The notes under the pieces: model-generated
Told to the model about the DNA's origin: nothing
Databases searched by the model: none
The model's input: only the letters and a program-made list of their open reading frames with translations
From: Spirosoma taeanense
GTDB taxonomy: Bacteria; Bacteroidota; Bacteroidia; Cytophagales; Spirosomataceae
Assembly (NCBI RefSeq): GCF_013127955.1
Contig: NZ_CP053435.1
Location: 2,542,001-2,606,000, forward strand
DNA length: 64,000 nt
Reading direction: 5' to 3'
Translations under genes and position numbers: made by a program
In this document: positions 55,331 to 63,526 of the stretch, piece after piece
How the letters are laid out: every line of letters begins with the position of its first letter
Numbering within the stretch: the first letter of the stretch is position 1

Positions 55331-57889
55331 ATGTCCTATCTGTCTCTGCTGCTGGCCGCCATTACGCAAGCGTCAACCCCCGCCGATAGTTTACCCAAAA
55401 CCAGCCGGATAGACTCCCTTCGGTCGGTGCAGCTAACCGAGATCGTGGTGTCGGCTTCGCGCGTGCCGGAGCGGGTACTTCGCTCGCCCGTCAGCATCGA
55501 TGTGCTCAACGCCCGCCAGATCCGGCAGTCGGCGCAGCCGTCGTATTACGACGCCATCGAGAATCTGAAAGGGGTGCAACTGCTGACATCCAGTCTGGGT
55601 TTTAAGGTGTATAACACGCGTGGTTTCGCGAATACGACCAACGTGCGGTTTGTTCAGCTTGTGGATGGGCGCGACAATCAGGCTCCGCACATTGGCGCAC
55701 CTATTGCCAATGCGCTGGCACCGTCGGATCTGGACATTCAGCGGGTAGAGGTGGTGCCGGGCGTAGCGTCGGCGCTTTACGGTCTGAATGCGCTCAACGG
55801 CCTGGCGACGCTCATAACCCGCAATCCGTTCGATTCACCGGGGCTGAGCATCAGCCAGAAAACGGGTGCCAATCATGTTGCGGAGACCGGTTTGTCGGCC
55901 AAACTCTATTCCGAGAGCAGCCTACGGTACGCCCAGCGCATTGGCCAGAAACTGGCGGTAAAAGTCAATCTGGTGTATCAGCGGGGCTACGACTGGGTAG
56001 CTAACAACCGCGCCGACCTGAACCCGAATGCCAACGTATCGCTGAGCCTGACCGGTTCAACTAATCCAGCTCAGGACCCTGTCAGTTCCTACGGGAATGA
56101 ATCCTCCAATCGTCGAACGCTTACGCTGAGGGGCAAGAAATACGTCGTGGCCCGCACTGGCTATTATGAAGAGGAGGCAACGGACTACCAACTTCGGAAC
56201 CTGCGGGGTGACGTATCGGTACATTACCGCCTGACACCCACGGTCGAGCTGGCCTATACCTTTCACGGGGCTACGCTCGACAACGTGTATCAGCGAACCA
56301 ACCGCTTCCGGCTGGAAAATTACCGACTCGATCAGCACAGCCTGACGCTTTCCTCGCCCTCGGTGCAGATTAGGGCGTACCGTACCCGCGAAAACACCGG
56401 CGACTCCTACAACATCCGGTCGATGGCCGAAAACATCGATAAGGCGTTTAAGCCGGATAACCAGTGGTTCGCAGATTTTACGGGTCGTTTCAACGCCGAT
56501 ACCCGGGCGGGAATGCCCGTTCCCGATGCCCTGCTCGATGCCCGGGCGCTGGCTGATCAGGGTAGGCCGCTGCCGGGTACGCCTGCCTTCAACGAACTGA
56601 TTACCAAACTACGTACCATCAACAACTGGGACGTTGGCGCGGCTCTGCAGGTGCAGTCGTGGCTGTACCACGTTGAAGGACAGGTTGAACCGACCAAGGT
56701 GCTGTGGCAGCGGTTCCGTCAGCGAACGGGCATCGATCTGCTGGCTGGCTTCGATTTCCGGCGCTATGTCGTCTTTCCCGATGGCAACTATTTCATCAAC
56801 CCGACTGAACCAGAAAACAACCTGATTTACGGGAAAGCCGGTGGGTTCGTGCAGGCCGCGCGGATGTTCTTCGCCGACCGGCTTAAGCTGACCGGTTCGC
56901 TGAGGATGGATAAGAACACATATTTTGACGCCCGGCTCAACCCCCGGCTGTCGGCAGTGTACTCACCCACAGAGAGCCATAATTTCCGGCTGTCTTATCA
57001 GAACGGCTACAGGTTTCCGTCGCTGTTCGAAGCGTTCTCCAACGTCAATTCGGGCGGGGTAAAGCGCGTGGGCGGACTGCGGATCATGTCGCAGGGGATT
57101 TTTGAGCAGTCCTATCTGCGTACCTCGATTGATGCTTTTCAGGCAGCCATCAACACCGACGTAAACACCAACGGCCTTACCACGGAGCAGGCTATCCAGA
57201 AAAACAAAGGGCTGCTCAGAACCAATCCATACAGCTACCTCCAGCCCGAGCGGGTGAACAGCTTCGAGGTAGGCTACAAAGGATTGCTGTTCCGGCAGCG
57301 GCTCTACGTCGATGCCGACTTTTACTATACCATCTACCGCCAGTTCATTGCGCAGGTAGAGGCCAACATCCCCAGAACCACGAACACCGATTCGCTGGCA
57401 TACTCTCTCGCCGACCGCAGCCGGCAGGACCGCTACCGGCTCTGGACGAACTCTAAAACGACCGTCTATAACTACGGGGTCAGTCTGGCCTTACGCTATA
57501 GCATCAACGGCTACTGGTCGGTAGGCGGAAATGCGGCCCTGGCGCGGCTGGATCGTCTCGAAAGCGGGGACGGTCTGGAAGAAGCCTTCAATACACCCCA
57601 GTGGATTGCCAACCTGACCGTCTCGAACGCCAATCAGTGGCAGGGCGTCGGGCTGTCGGTGAGCTATAAGTACCAGAGCGCGTTCCTGTGGCAGTCGGCG
57701 CTGGCAACGGGCATGGTACCGGCCATCCATAATCTGGACGCCCAGGCCAACTACCGGCTGCCCAAAATGGGCCTTTCAATCAAGCTCGGCGCGACGAACC
57801 TGCTCAACCGGCTCTACTACACATTCATTGGCGGCCCGGCCGTAGGTGGGTTCTACTACACGACCCTGATCTGGGAAACCGGTTTCTGA
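55331..57889 (+). CDS. TonB-dependent outer-membrane receptor, ModE-controlled candidate
   Basis: Outer-membrane active transporter of 852 residues. The short signal peptide (1-~18) is followed by a TonB-box-like TEIVVSASRV (~34-43) and a plug domain (~50-170; VLRSPVSIDVLNARQIRQ, GFKVYNTRGFANTTNVRFVQLVDGRDNQ, VEVVPGVASALYGLNALNGL). The barrel ends in a C-terminal aromatic (LIWETGF). There is no N-terminal carboxypeptidase-like domain and no SusD partner, unlike polysaccharide receptors, so it belongs with siderophore- or metal-type receptors. Two exact ModE-type operators overlap its promoter, and the gene just upstream is a ModE protein. Cargo may be molybdate, tungstate or a metal chelate (inference). 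Confidence 0.9.
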   Translation: MSYLSLLLAAITQASTPADSLPKTSRIDSLRSVQLTEIVVSASRVPERVLRSPVSIDVLNARQIRQSAQPSYYDAIENLKGVQLLTSSLGFKVYNTRGFANTTNVRFVQLVDGRDNQAPHIGAPIANALAPSDLDIQRVEVVPGVASALYGLNALNGLATLITRNPFDSPGLSISQKTGANHVAETGLSAKLYSESSLRYAQRIGQKLAVKVNLVYQRGYDWVANNRADLNPNANVSLSLTGSTNPAQDPVSSYGNESSNRRTLTLRGKKYVVARTGYYEEEATDYQLRNLRGDVSVHYRLTPTVELAYTFHGATLDNVYQRTNRFRLENYRLDQHSLTLSSPSVQIRAYRTRENTGDSYNIRSMAENIDKAFKPDNQWFADFTGRFNADTRAGMPVPDALLDARALADQGRPLPGTPAFNELITKLRTINNWDVGAALQVQSWLYHVEGQVEPTKVLWQRFRQRTGIDLLAGFDFRRYVVFPDGNYFINPTEPENNLIYGKAGGFVQAARMFFADRLKLTGSLRMDKNTYFDARLNPRLSAVYSPTESHNFRLSYQNGYRFPSLFEAFSNVNSGGVKRVGGLRIMSQGIFEQSYLRTSIDAFQAAINTDVNTNGLTTEQAIQKNKGLLRTNPYSYLQPERVNSFEVGYKGLLFRQRLYVDADFYYTIYRQFIAQVEANIPRTTNTDSLAYSLADRSRQDRYRLWTNSKTTVYNYGVSLALRYSINGYWSVGGNAALARLDRLESGDGLEEAFNTPQWIANLTVSNANQWQGVGLSVSYKYQSAFLWQSALATGMVPAIHNLDAQANYRLPKMGLSIKLGATNLLNRLYYTFIGGPAVGGFYYTTLIWETGF

Positions 57890-57912
57890 TGGATTAACAG
57901 ACCGATACAAGC

Positions 57913-57932
57913 CGAACAAGTTTATTTGTTCG
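57913..57932 (+). terminator. hairpin after the TonB receptor gene
   Basis: CGAACAA-N6-TTGTTCG, a perfect 7-bp stem, 24 nt after the receptor stop. Short, but in the right place. Confidence 0.45.
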
Positions 57933-58678
57933 TACCCTGGTATCGGGAGCCAACCACATCGAACGTAACTCCGCTTGGATACAGTGTGCTGAAAACTTCC
58001 AGCACCAACCGGTCGGGAATCTGGCCCGAGTGATTCCACCGGCTCCAGAAGCTCGACGTCGTTAGGGTTAGATACGTACTGGGCGAAAGGTGACCGTTAT
58101 ACTTGCCCATTACGTTAAACCGTTTAAAATGCTGTGGGTTGTCAAAAAATGAATCGCTGTAGGAATACTCAGGAAGCTATATAGGCCGATTGATCCTGGG
58201 CACGCGCCATCCCGGTTTCGGCCCGTCCGAAAAATGACGTTCGGCCCCAACAGGTTCAGCCCGGTCACCGCAAACCGAATGTCGGTGCCGTGGTCGAGAT
58301 CAAAACCACGCAGGAAAAGCTGCTTGGCCTTGCCTCCGCCTGCGTGCTGCCCAATGAACAGACCCGGCATCAGCCGTAAGATCTCCTGGAATTGGTAACG
58401 GGGCGAAGCCTAATGTTCGGATAGCTGATCAACTGCTAATCGTGGGCCTTCAGTGCCGACACGGTCACTTCATATAAGGCAATGGGCACGGTTGAGAGCC
58501 GCGTCTGAACCGTTGTCACATGGTCGGCCTGAACTACCACAGAGACCGTCTGGCTTTGGTAGCCGACAAACGAAAGTTCTAATCGGTAGGGTGAGGGCGG
58601 CAAATTCACAAACCGATACTGCCCCAATTCATTCGTAACCGTCGCCCGCCCCAGTAAGGCCACCGAGGTAAGCAAGAA
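57922..58678 (-). pseudogene. remnants of a second TonB-dependent receptor
   Basis: Pieces of an outer-membrane receptor in order on the minus strand. First is an N-terminal carboxypeptidase-like domain, cut at its 5' end (GRATVTNELGQYRFVNLPPSPYRLEL), ending KAHD at a TAG (58436-58438) with QLISYPNIRLRPV continuing past it. A frameshift follows, then the plug start (MPGLFIGQHAGGGKAKQLFL, 58370-58270). The plug is soon lost (FAVTGLNLLG), and a later receptor-like piece follows (MGKYNGHLSPSTYLTLTTSS, SRWNHSGQIPDR, 58110-58000). Most of the barrel is missing. The gene was unrelated to the intact receptor beside it, which lacks the N-terminal domain. Confidence 0.7.
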
Positions 58679-58852
58679 CTAAGGATGCGTTACAAAAAAT
58701 GAGGAAAGAAGTTGCAAAAAAATCTCATGAAAATCTCTTTTCAAAGGCTTCCGGAGATACAAGAATGCATTACTAGGACAAAGTTGCTACCAATTTAAGA
58801 ATTTATGTTGGCCATCAGCTATAATGTTACCAGCCTCACCAGTTGGGGTAAA

Positions 58853-59098
58853 TTACCGGCGGAACAGACTGCAGAACTCTTTTTCGTAGCTGCTGCCAAT
58901 TGGTATTTCTTCGTCTCCAACAAGAATCATCCGGCTGCGAAGCGCCTGGATTTTACCGGTGAACACCTTATAAGAGCGGTTCACGCGAATGAAGCTTTCG
59001 GCTGGCAATTTATCCAGCATAGCTTTCATGGTCAGCCGTACAACCAGAAGCTCACGTTCGCAGAGATGAATTTTTAAGTAGTTATCTCTGATTTGCCA
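58853..59098 (-). pseudogene. LytTR DNA-binding domain remnant
   Basis: The minus strand encodes the last ~80 residues of a LytTR domain: RDNYLKIHLCERELLVVRL, MKAMLDKLPAESFIRVNRSY and GDEEIPIGSSYEKEF. The receiver domain expected in front and the first strand of the LytTR domain are absent. The open frame continues upstream to 59278, but with a sequence that matches nothing. It is a truncated two-component response regulator. Confidence 0.6.
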
Positions 59099-59274
59099 GC
59101 CTATGCCGCTCCGGTCTGTGCGGTGGTTCAGACTGTACAGTGAACTCCCCCACTGGATGCACGGATTTCGCCCCTTTCTTCCAGGGCCTCTGCAATAGGG
59201 CCAGCCGCCCGTCGGACAAAATCGCCGAATGAGCACCAATAGTAGGGACTCTTTATAATCAATTATTTTAACGA

Positions 59275-61281
59275 TCAATAGCTGATGCCTGTACCAAATT
59301 TGAAGAGGGCGTATCCATCAGGTTCCTGGTAGCCCGGTACATCCGACAGATTCTCAGCGACGGCTTTCTCCGAGGCCGGTATGGTGAAAGGCAGCTTTCC
59401 GGTTGGTTTAAACGCACCACGAACAATGTCGAGTAAGGCATCGGGAGTGGTGCCAAACGTAGCCAGCAGAGTTCTGACGGCACCTTTATCCAGTTCGTCC
59501 ATTACCCAGGGGCTGGAAAAGTTAATTGCCAGCACGGTGGGCTTACTGTTCAGCAGTTCGTTGACGTGGCCAATGTCGACGTGATTTTTCGATAGGCTCA
59601 GTTCGATGGGCTTGCTGGTGCTGCTGAATAAACCGCCACTGGTGGGAATCAGCCACAGCAGCACGACGTCGGCTTCGTCTTTCGTGGCCACAAATTCGAT
59701 GTCCGCATCAGGAAGCGTTGGCCGGTTGACCTTTACGGGATTGCTGCCCCGTCCGTTGTCATAGTACGTTTCGAAGTAAACCTTCGTTTTGGGCTTCAGG
59801 GGGAGCAGCGTGGCCTCATTGCGGAGCAGAACAATGGATTTCCGCTGGGCCAGATCGGCGCGTTTCTGGAAATCAGCATTTCCCACAAGCTGGCCGGCCT
59901 TTTCTACATCGACATACGGATTTTCGAACAGGCCCAGCGCAAACTTCTCCGTCAGTAACCGCCGGACGGATTCATTGATGCGGGCTTCCGAAACCAGACC
60001 CTGCCGAACGGTTTCGAGCAGGAGAGTTGGATCGGCAGTTCCTGAGAAAATATCAACGCCAGCGTCGAGGGCTTTCTGGTAGCGCTGATGCAGGCTTAGC
60101 TTTTCAACCCCCCAGGGCATCATGTCAATCGGGCCCGTGTCGGAGTTGATGATGCCCTTAAAGCCCAGTTTCTTCCGCAACAGATCCTGAATCACGGCTT
60201 TATTGTAGGAGAAGCCCACTTCTTCAAACTCTTTACCCCTGGGGGCTGAATAATACGGCATGATGGCGGAGGTGCCAGCCTCAATAGCGGCTTTGAAGGG
60301 CTTTACATGGTAATCGAAGTTACCGCCTGGGTAGTGCGCAAATTTCCCCCAGTCAAAATGAGAGTCCAGCCCATTCACCTGTGGTCCGCCACCGGGGAAG
60401 TGTTTAGTCGTCAGAGCTACCGAGGTACTGCTCAGTTTCGTTCCCTGAAACCCAAGCACCACTTCCCGGATCATGCTGGCTGTTAAATCGGCGTCTTCGC
60501 CAAAGGTGCCTTCAACGCGCTGCCAGCGGGGTTCGGTCGCCAGATCTGCCATATACATGTATCCTTTCCGTAAGCCAACGGCGGCCCACTCTTTAGCCGC
60601 CGTCTGGGCAAATTCCCGGGTGAGTGGCAGGTCACGCATGGCAGCCAGCCCCAACTCACCCGGCCATTTAGAGAAAGCCGTCGTTCCCACGCTCAACCCA
60701 ACAGCCGCATCAATGGTCACATGGTTACGTGGATTCGAGGCCACGATGGCGGGTATACCCAGCCGCGAGGATTCACAAAGAGCCTGTAGGTTATTCGCCC
60801 ACTCGGCGATGACACGAGCGGAGGGATTAGCGCGCAGGATAAAATGCCGCAGGTGATACTGCGTTACGCCTTTGGTGGTGCCGGCTGCCGATAGGGTCGG
60901 CGTCGGTAGGGGTTGACGGGTGAAAATATTGTTTGCCTGAACCAGATCTTCTTCGTTAAACCTACTGGTAATTTCCGTTCTGGGTGCGTTAGCCTGAAAC
61001 GCATTATCGCCCGCCATTCGGGTGGTGCTGATGAGCATAAACCCAACCTTTTCTTCCAGCGTCATCTGGCCGAGCAGGTTATTGACCCGTGCCTCGATCG
61101 GCAGCCGCCAGTCTTCGTACGGATCTAGTCTGTTATTCTTGTTCAGGTCTTTGAACGTCAGCGACTTGTCCTGTAAAAGCGTGACGCTCCGCTTACCCAG
61201 TAGGGGTTGAGTGGACGACTGGCCAAAGGTTACACCGGTGATTAGCAGACCGGTAATCAGATACGCGCAGGCACTTCTCAT
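59275..61281 (-). CDS. secreted glycoside hydrolase family 3 enzyme (second paralogue)
   Basis: GH3 enzyme of 668 residues from the start at 61281 (MRSACAYLITGLLITGVTFG), chosen because it begins the signal peptide; the longer frame adds a non-signal leader. After the signal comes the same calcium-loop-like FKDLNKNNRLDPYEDWR (~residues 43-59) seen in the other GH3 gene of the window. The barrel follows (RWQRVEGTFGEDADL, TKHFPGGGP, nucleophile Asp in IINSDTG, ~residues 360-366), then a shorter second domain (~480-660). It is about 110 residues shorter than its paralogue. It stands alone. The substrate is unknown. Confidence 0.88.
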   Translation of the reverse strand: MRSACAYLITGLLITGVTFGQSSTQPLLGKRSVTLLQDKSLTFKDLNKNNRLDPYEDWRLPIEARVNNLLGQMTLEEKVGFMLISTTRMAGDNAFQANAPRTEITSRFNEEDLVQANNIFTRQPLPTPTLSAAGTTKGVTQYHLRHFILRANPSARVIAEWANNLQALCESSRLGIPAIVASNPRNHVTIDAAVGLSVGTTAFSKWPGELGLAAMRDLPLTREFAQTAAKEWAAVGLRKGYMYMADLATEPRWQRVEGTFGEDADLTASMIREVVLGFQGTKLSSTSVALTTKHFPGGGPQVNGLDSHFDWGKFAHYPGGNFDYHVKPFKAAIEAGTSAIMPYYSAPRGKEFEEVGFSYNKAVIQDLLRKKLGFKGIINSDTGPIDMMPWGVEKLSLHQRYQKALDAGVDIFSGTADPTLLLETVRQGLVSEARINESVRRLLTEKFALGLFENPYVDVEKAGQLVGNADFQKRADLAQRKSIVLLRNEATLLPLKPKTKVYFETYYDNGRGSNPVKVNRPTLPDADIEFVATKDEADVVLLWLIPTSGGLFSSTSKPIELSLSKNHVDIGHVNELLNSKPTVLAINFSSPWVMDELDKGAVRTLLATFGTTPDALLDIVRGAFKPTGKLPFTIPASEKAVAENLSDVPGYQEPDGYALFKFGTGISY

Positions 61282-61685
61282 AGCATTCGGTTTGTAAAGG
61301 TTTAGGTACTTATTACGACAAAGGCGGAGAACATCTGTATTTACGTACAGCCTCCGAGGTTGAAGCACACAAATTGTTTGCACATGGGTTCATCCGCTTT
61401 TGGGAAAGCTAGGTACAGTGGGCAGGTAGATCTTTGGTGATTTTCAATTAATGCAGCGCAGATTCTGCATCCTGGCAATAAACTCACAGGCAAGGCTCAG
61501 ATAGAGAGAGGGGTATTTTATGCTGCCACGCTCGCGGGAAGTGAAGTAGCTGCGTATCCGCAGAAGGGCAGGGAACCTCTACCTGCCCTCTTTGCTATAG
61601 AAACAAGCCCGTTTGTGATTAGCTTTGCCGCTAAAAAATGCCGGAAGGTGCAGTCCCTTCCTGGGCATCTGGCTGGCCTGTGTCT
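61282..61685. other. intergenic region upstream of the glycosyltransferase
   Basis: No gene seen. A hairpin AGGGCAGG-N9-CCTGCCCT at 61565-61589 followed by CTTT looks like a terminator without an obvious gene, and TAGCTTTG at 61620-61627 is an exact -7 box for the glycosyltransferase. A leader of about 52 nt would result. Confidence 0.45.
61620..61627 (+). promoter_or_regulatory. -7 box of the glycosyltransferase gene
   Basis: TAGCTTTG fits TAnnTTTG exactly. A TTTG at 61591-61594 is 25 nt upstream, a little too far for an ideal -33 element. Confidence 0.45.
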
Positions 61686-62693
61686 ATGAAGTTTTCCGTT
61701 ATCATCCCCGTTTTCAACCGCCCCGACGAACTGCGTGAACTCTTGCTTAGTCTGACTCAGCAAACGTATTCAAACTTCGAGGTGCTGGTTATCGAAGACG
61801 GCTCGATTCTTACCGCTGAGCAGGTGGTACAGGACTTCAACGGCCAGTTAACCATCCGGTATTACGTTAAGCCGAACTCCGGGCAGGGCTTCACCCGGAA
61901 TTTTGGTTTTGAGCGGGCCACAGGCGATTATTTCGTGATATTCGATTCCGACGCCCTCGTTCCCCCGCATTATTTCGCCGTCGTGAATCAACGATTAGAA
62001 ACGGACTGGCTGGACGCCTATGGCGGTCCGGATGCGGCTCACCCTAAGTTTACACCTGTTCAGAAAGCCATTAGTTACTCCATGACCTCGCCCTTCACGA
62101 CGGGCGGTATCCGGGGCAGCAGGAAAAACCTGGGCGGTACGTATCACCCGCGCAGCTTCAACATGGGGCTGTCGCGGAAAGTCTGGGAAACAATTGGGGG
62201 CTATAAACTCAGCCGCATGGGCGAGGATATCGAGTTCGCCATCCGCATCATCGAAAACGGCTTTAAAACCGGTCTGATCCCCGATGCCTTCATTTATCAC
62301 AAACGTCGAACGAACTTCAGACAATTTTTTCGGCAGTTGCGGTTCTTTGGCCGGGCGCGTATCAACATCTCGCGCTACTATCCCCGTGAGCTAAAACTTG
62401 TTCACCTGTTTCCGGCACTGTTTACACTGTTCGTGTTTTCGGTACCAGTCTGGGTACTGGTCAACGGAACTTTGTTTGGGCTGGCGCTTGGTGTTTTGCT
62501 CGTATTTTCGGTACTTATCTTTCTCGATGCATCCCGTAAAGAAAACAGCCTTTACGTAGGTTTGCTGAGCGTGGCAGCCGCCTTTGTTCAACTGATCGGT
62601 TATGGAACTGGCTTCCTGAGTGAAGGCTGGAAACGGCTCCGGGAGCCCAAAGGCTTCCGGGAAACCGGTGCAACGATTGAATATCCGACGTAA
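61686..62693 (+). CDS. family-2 glycosyltransferase with C-terminal membrane helices
   Basis: Inverting GT-A glycosyltransferase of family GT2, 335 residues from the start at 61686 (MKFSVIIPVFNRPDELREL), which is where the family's domain begins; the frame can be extended 16 codons upstream without gain. The nucleotide-sugar site is VIEDGS and the metal motif is FDSDALVPP (D-S-D at ~86-88); the catalytic acid is in MGEDIEFAIRI. Three hydrophobic segments at ~237-310 anchor it to the inner membrane. It presumably adds sugars to a cell-surface polymer or lipid. The acceptor is unknown. Confidence 0.88.
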   Translation: MKFSVIIPVFNRPDELRELLLSLTQQTYSNFEVLVIEDGSILTAEQVVQDFNGQLTIRYYVKPNSGQGFTRNFGFERATGDYFVIFDSDALVPPHYFAVVNQRLETDWLDAYGGPDAAHPKFTPVQKAISYSMTSPFTTGGIRGSRKNLGGTYHPRSFNMGLSRKVWETIGGYKLSRMGEDIEFAIRIIENGFKTGLIPDAFIYHKRRTNFRQFFRQLRFFGRARINISRYYPRELKLVHLFPALFTLFVFSVPVWVLVNGTLFGLALGVLLVFSVLIFLDASRKENSLYVGLLSVAAAFVQLIGYGTGFLSEGWKRLREPKGFRETGATIEYPT

Positions 62694-62779
62694 AAAGGTC
62701 AGGCCCGGATAACCCCACGTTAACAACGCAACAGGATGCCGCGTTAAGAAAATTAATCCTGAAACTCTATCTATACAGC

Positions 62780-63133
62780 ATGGCCAAAATTGCCAAACCG
62801 CCCGGTCAACAACTAGTTAAACGAATGAGTACCCGCACCAAGTGGCTGATTCTGGCGCCGTTGAGTCTGTTGCTGATTGGAGCCGGACTGTGCGTCCTGA
62901 GTGAGGCCAGTAATGCCAAGCATACGGGTGCGCCGTTTCGTCAGTGGTTTTTGTGGGGCACCTACGCGCTGATTCTGGTCAACGGCGGCCTGTCGCTGTT
63001 TGGCCAGGCCGTGCGGTACCGGGTGCAGCTCGACTACCGCCGGTTTGTACGCCGGGAGCTAAAGAAGCGTGAGCGGGACTGGAGCCGGATGCTCCAAAAA
63101 CGAAAATCCTCACCGGGGCGGGGTGAGGATTGA
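62780..63133 (+). CDS. small membrane protein, unknown function
   Basis: Hypothetical protein of 117 residues with two membrane segments (~24-42 and ~56-74) and a basic C-terminal tail (RRFVRRELKKRERDWSRMLQKRK). It follows the glycosyltransferase by 86 bp on the same strand. The last codons overlap a hairpin that serves the convergent small gene. I do not recognise the family. Confidence 0.6.
   Translation: MAKIAKPPGQQLVKRMSTRTKWLILAPLSLLLIGAGLCVLSEASNAKHTGAPFRQWFLWGTYALILVNGGLSLFGQAVRYRVQLDYRRFVRRELKKRERDWSRMLQKRKSSPGRGED
63097..63131 (-). terminator. terminator of the small minus-strand gene
   Basis: On the minus strand AATCCTCACC-N7-GGTGAGGATT is followed by TTCGTTTTTGG: a good stem and T-run 26 bp after the stop codon of the 51-residue gene. 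It lies within the end of the convergent membrane-protein gene. Confidence 0.75.
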
Positions 63134-63156
63134 GTTGAAAGCTGAATCGTAGCGGA

Positions 63157-63312
63157 TTAAGCTTGTTTTTTCTCCGCGAACGAAGCTTTGATCGCTTCTA
63201 CGTCAACGTTCTTGATGACCGGCTTACGCAGCAGTTGCTTGATAGCGGCCGTTTTGTTATTGGCGATGGCGCGGTTCCGGCGACCTTTACGCTTCAGTTC
63301 AGTTATTCCCAT
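63157..63312 (-). CDS. small basic protein, 51 residues
   Basis: A short gene with ATG at 63312. The protein begins MGITELKRKGRRNRAIANNK and ends KASFAEKKQA. It is very basic and helical, with no signal, so it is cytoplasmic and may bind RNA or DNA. It has an initiation codon, a clean stop and its own terminator, and lies divergently from hisS. I believe similar short proteins are widespread in Bacteroidota, but have no functional name for them. Confidence 0.65.
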   Translation of the reverse strand: MGITELKRKGRRNRAIANNKTAAIKQLLRKPVIKNVDVEAIKASFAEKKQA

Positions 63313-63514
63313 GATTATATCGTATGTTAACTTGTCGGTTCGATTTTAGGGTGCAAAAATAAGGATATTTATGACAGGATTAGAGGTTTGGTCGGTTTTT
63401 TTCTAAAGGCAGTGGTTGACCTGGGCCGAACACAGGTGCCAAACCGGGACTGACGCCGAGTAGGGAAAGTAACAAGAATCTGGTCAGCCCTGTCAATTCT
63501 GTACGGCTGTGCCT

Positions 63515-63522
63515 TAATTTTG
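63515..63522 (+). promoter_or_regulatory. -7 box just before hisS
   Basis: TAATTTTG, an exact -7 consensus, ends only 4 nt before the hisS ATG. If used, the message would start at or next to the start codon and so be leaderless. I see no clear -33 element. Confidence 0.4.
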
Positions 63523-63526
63523 CGGT

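Noticed and set aside
42523..58438. Possible recoding of TAG as an amino acid, because three broken genes carry in-frame TAG.
   Set aside because: Intact genes in the window also end in TAG (for example the DMT permease at 990), and the same genes carry frameshifts, so ordinary decay explains it.
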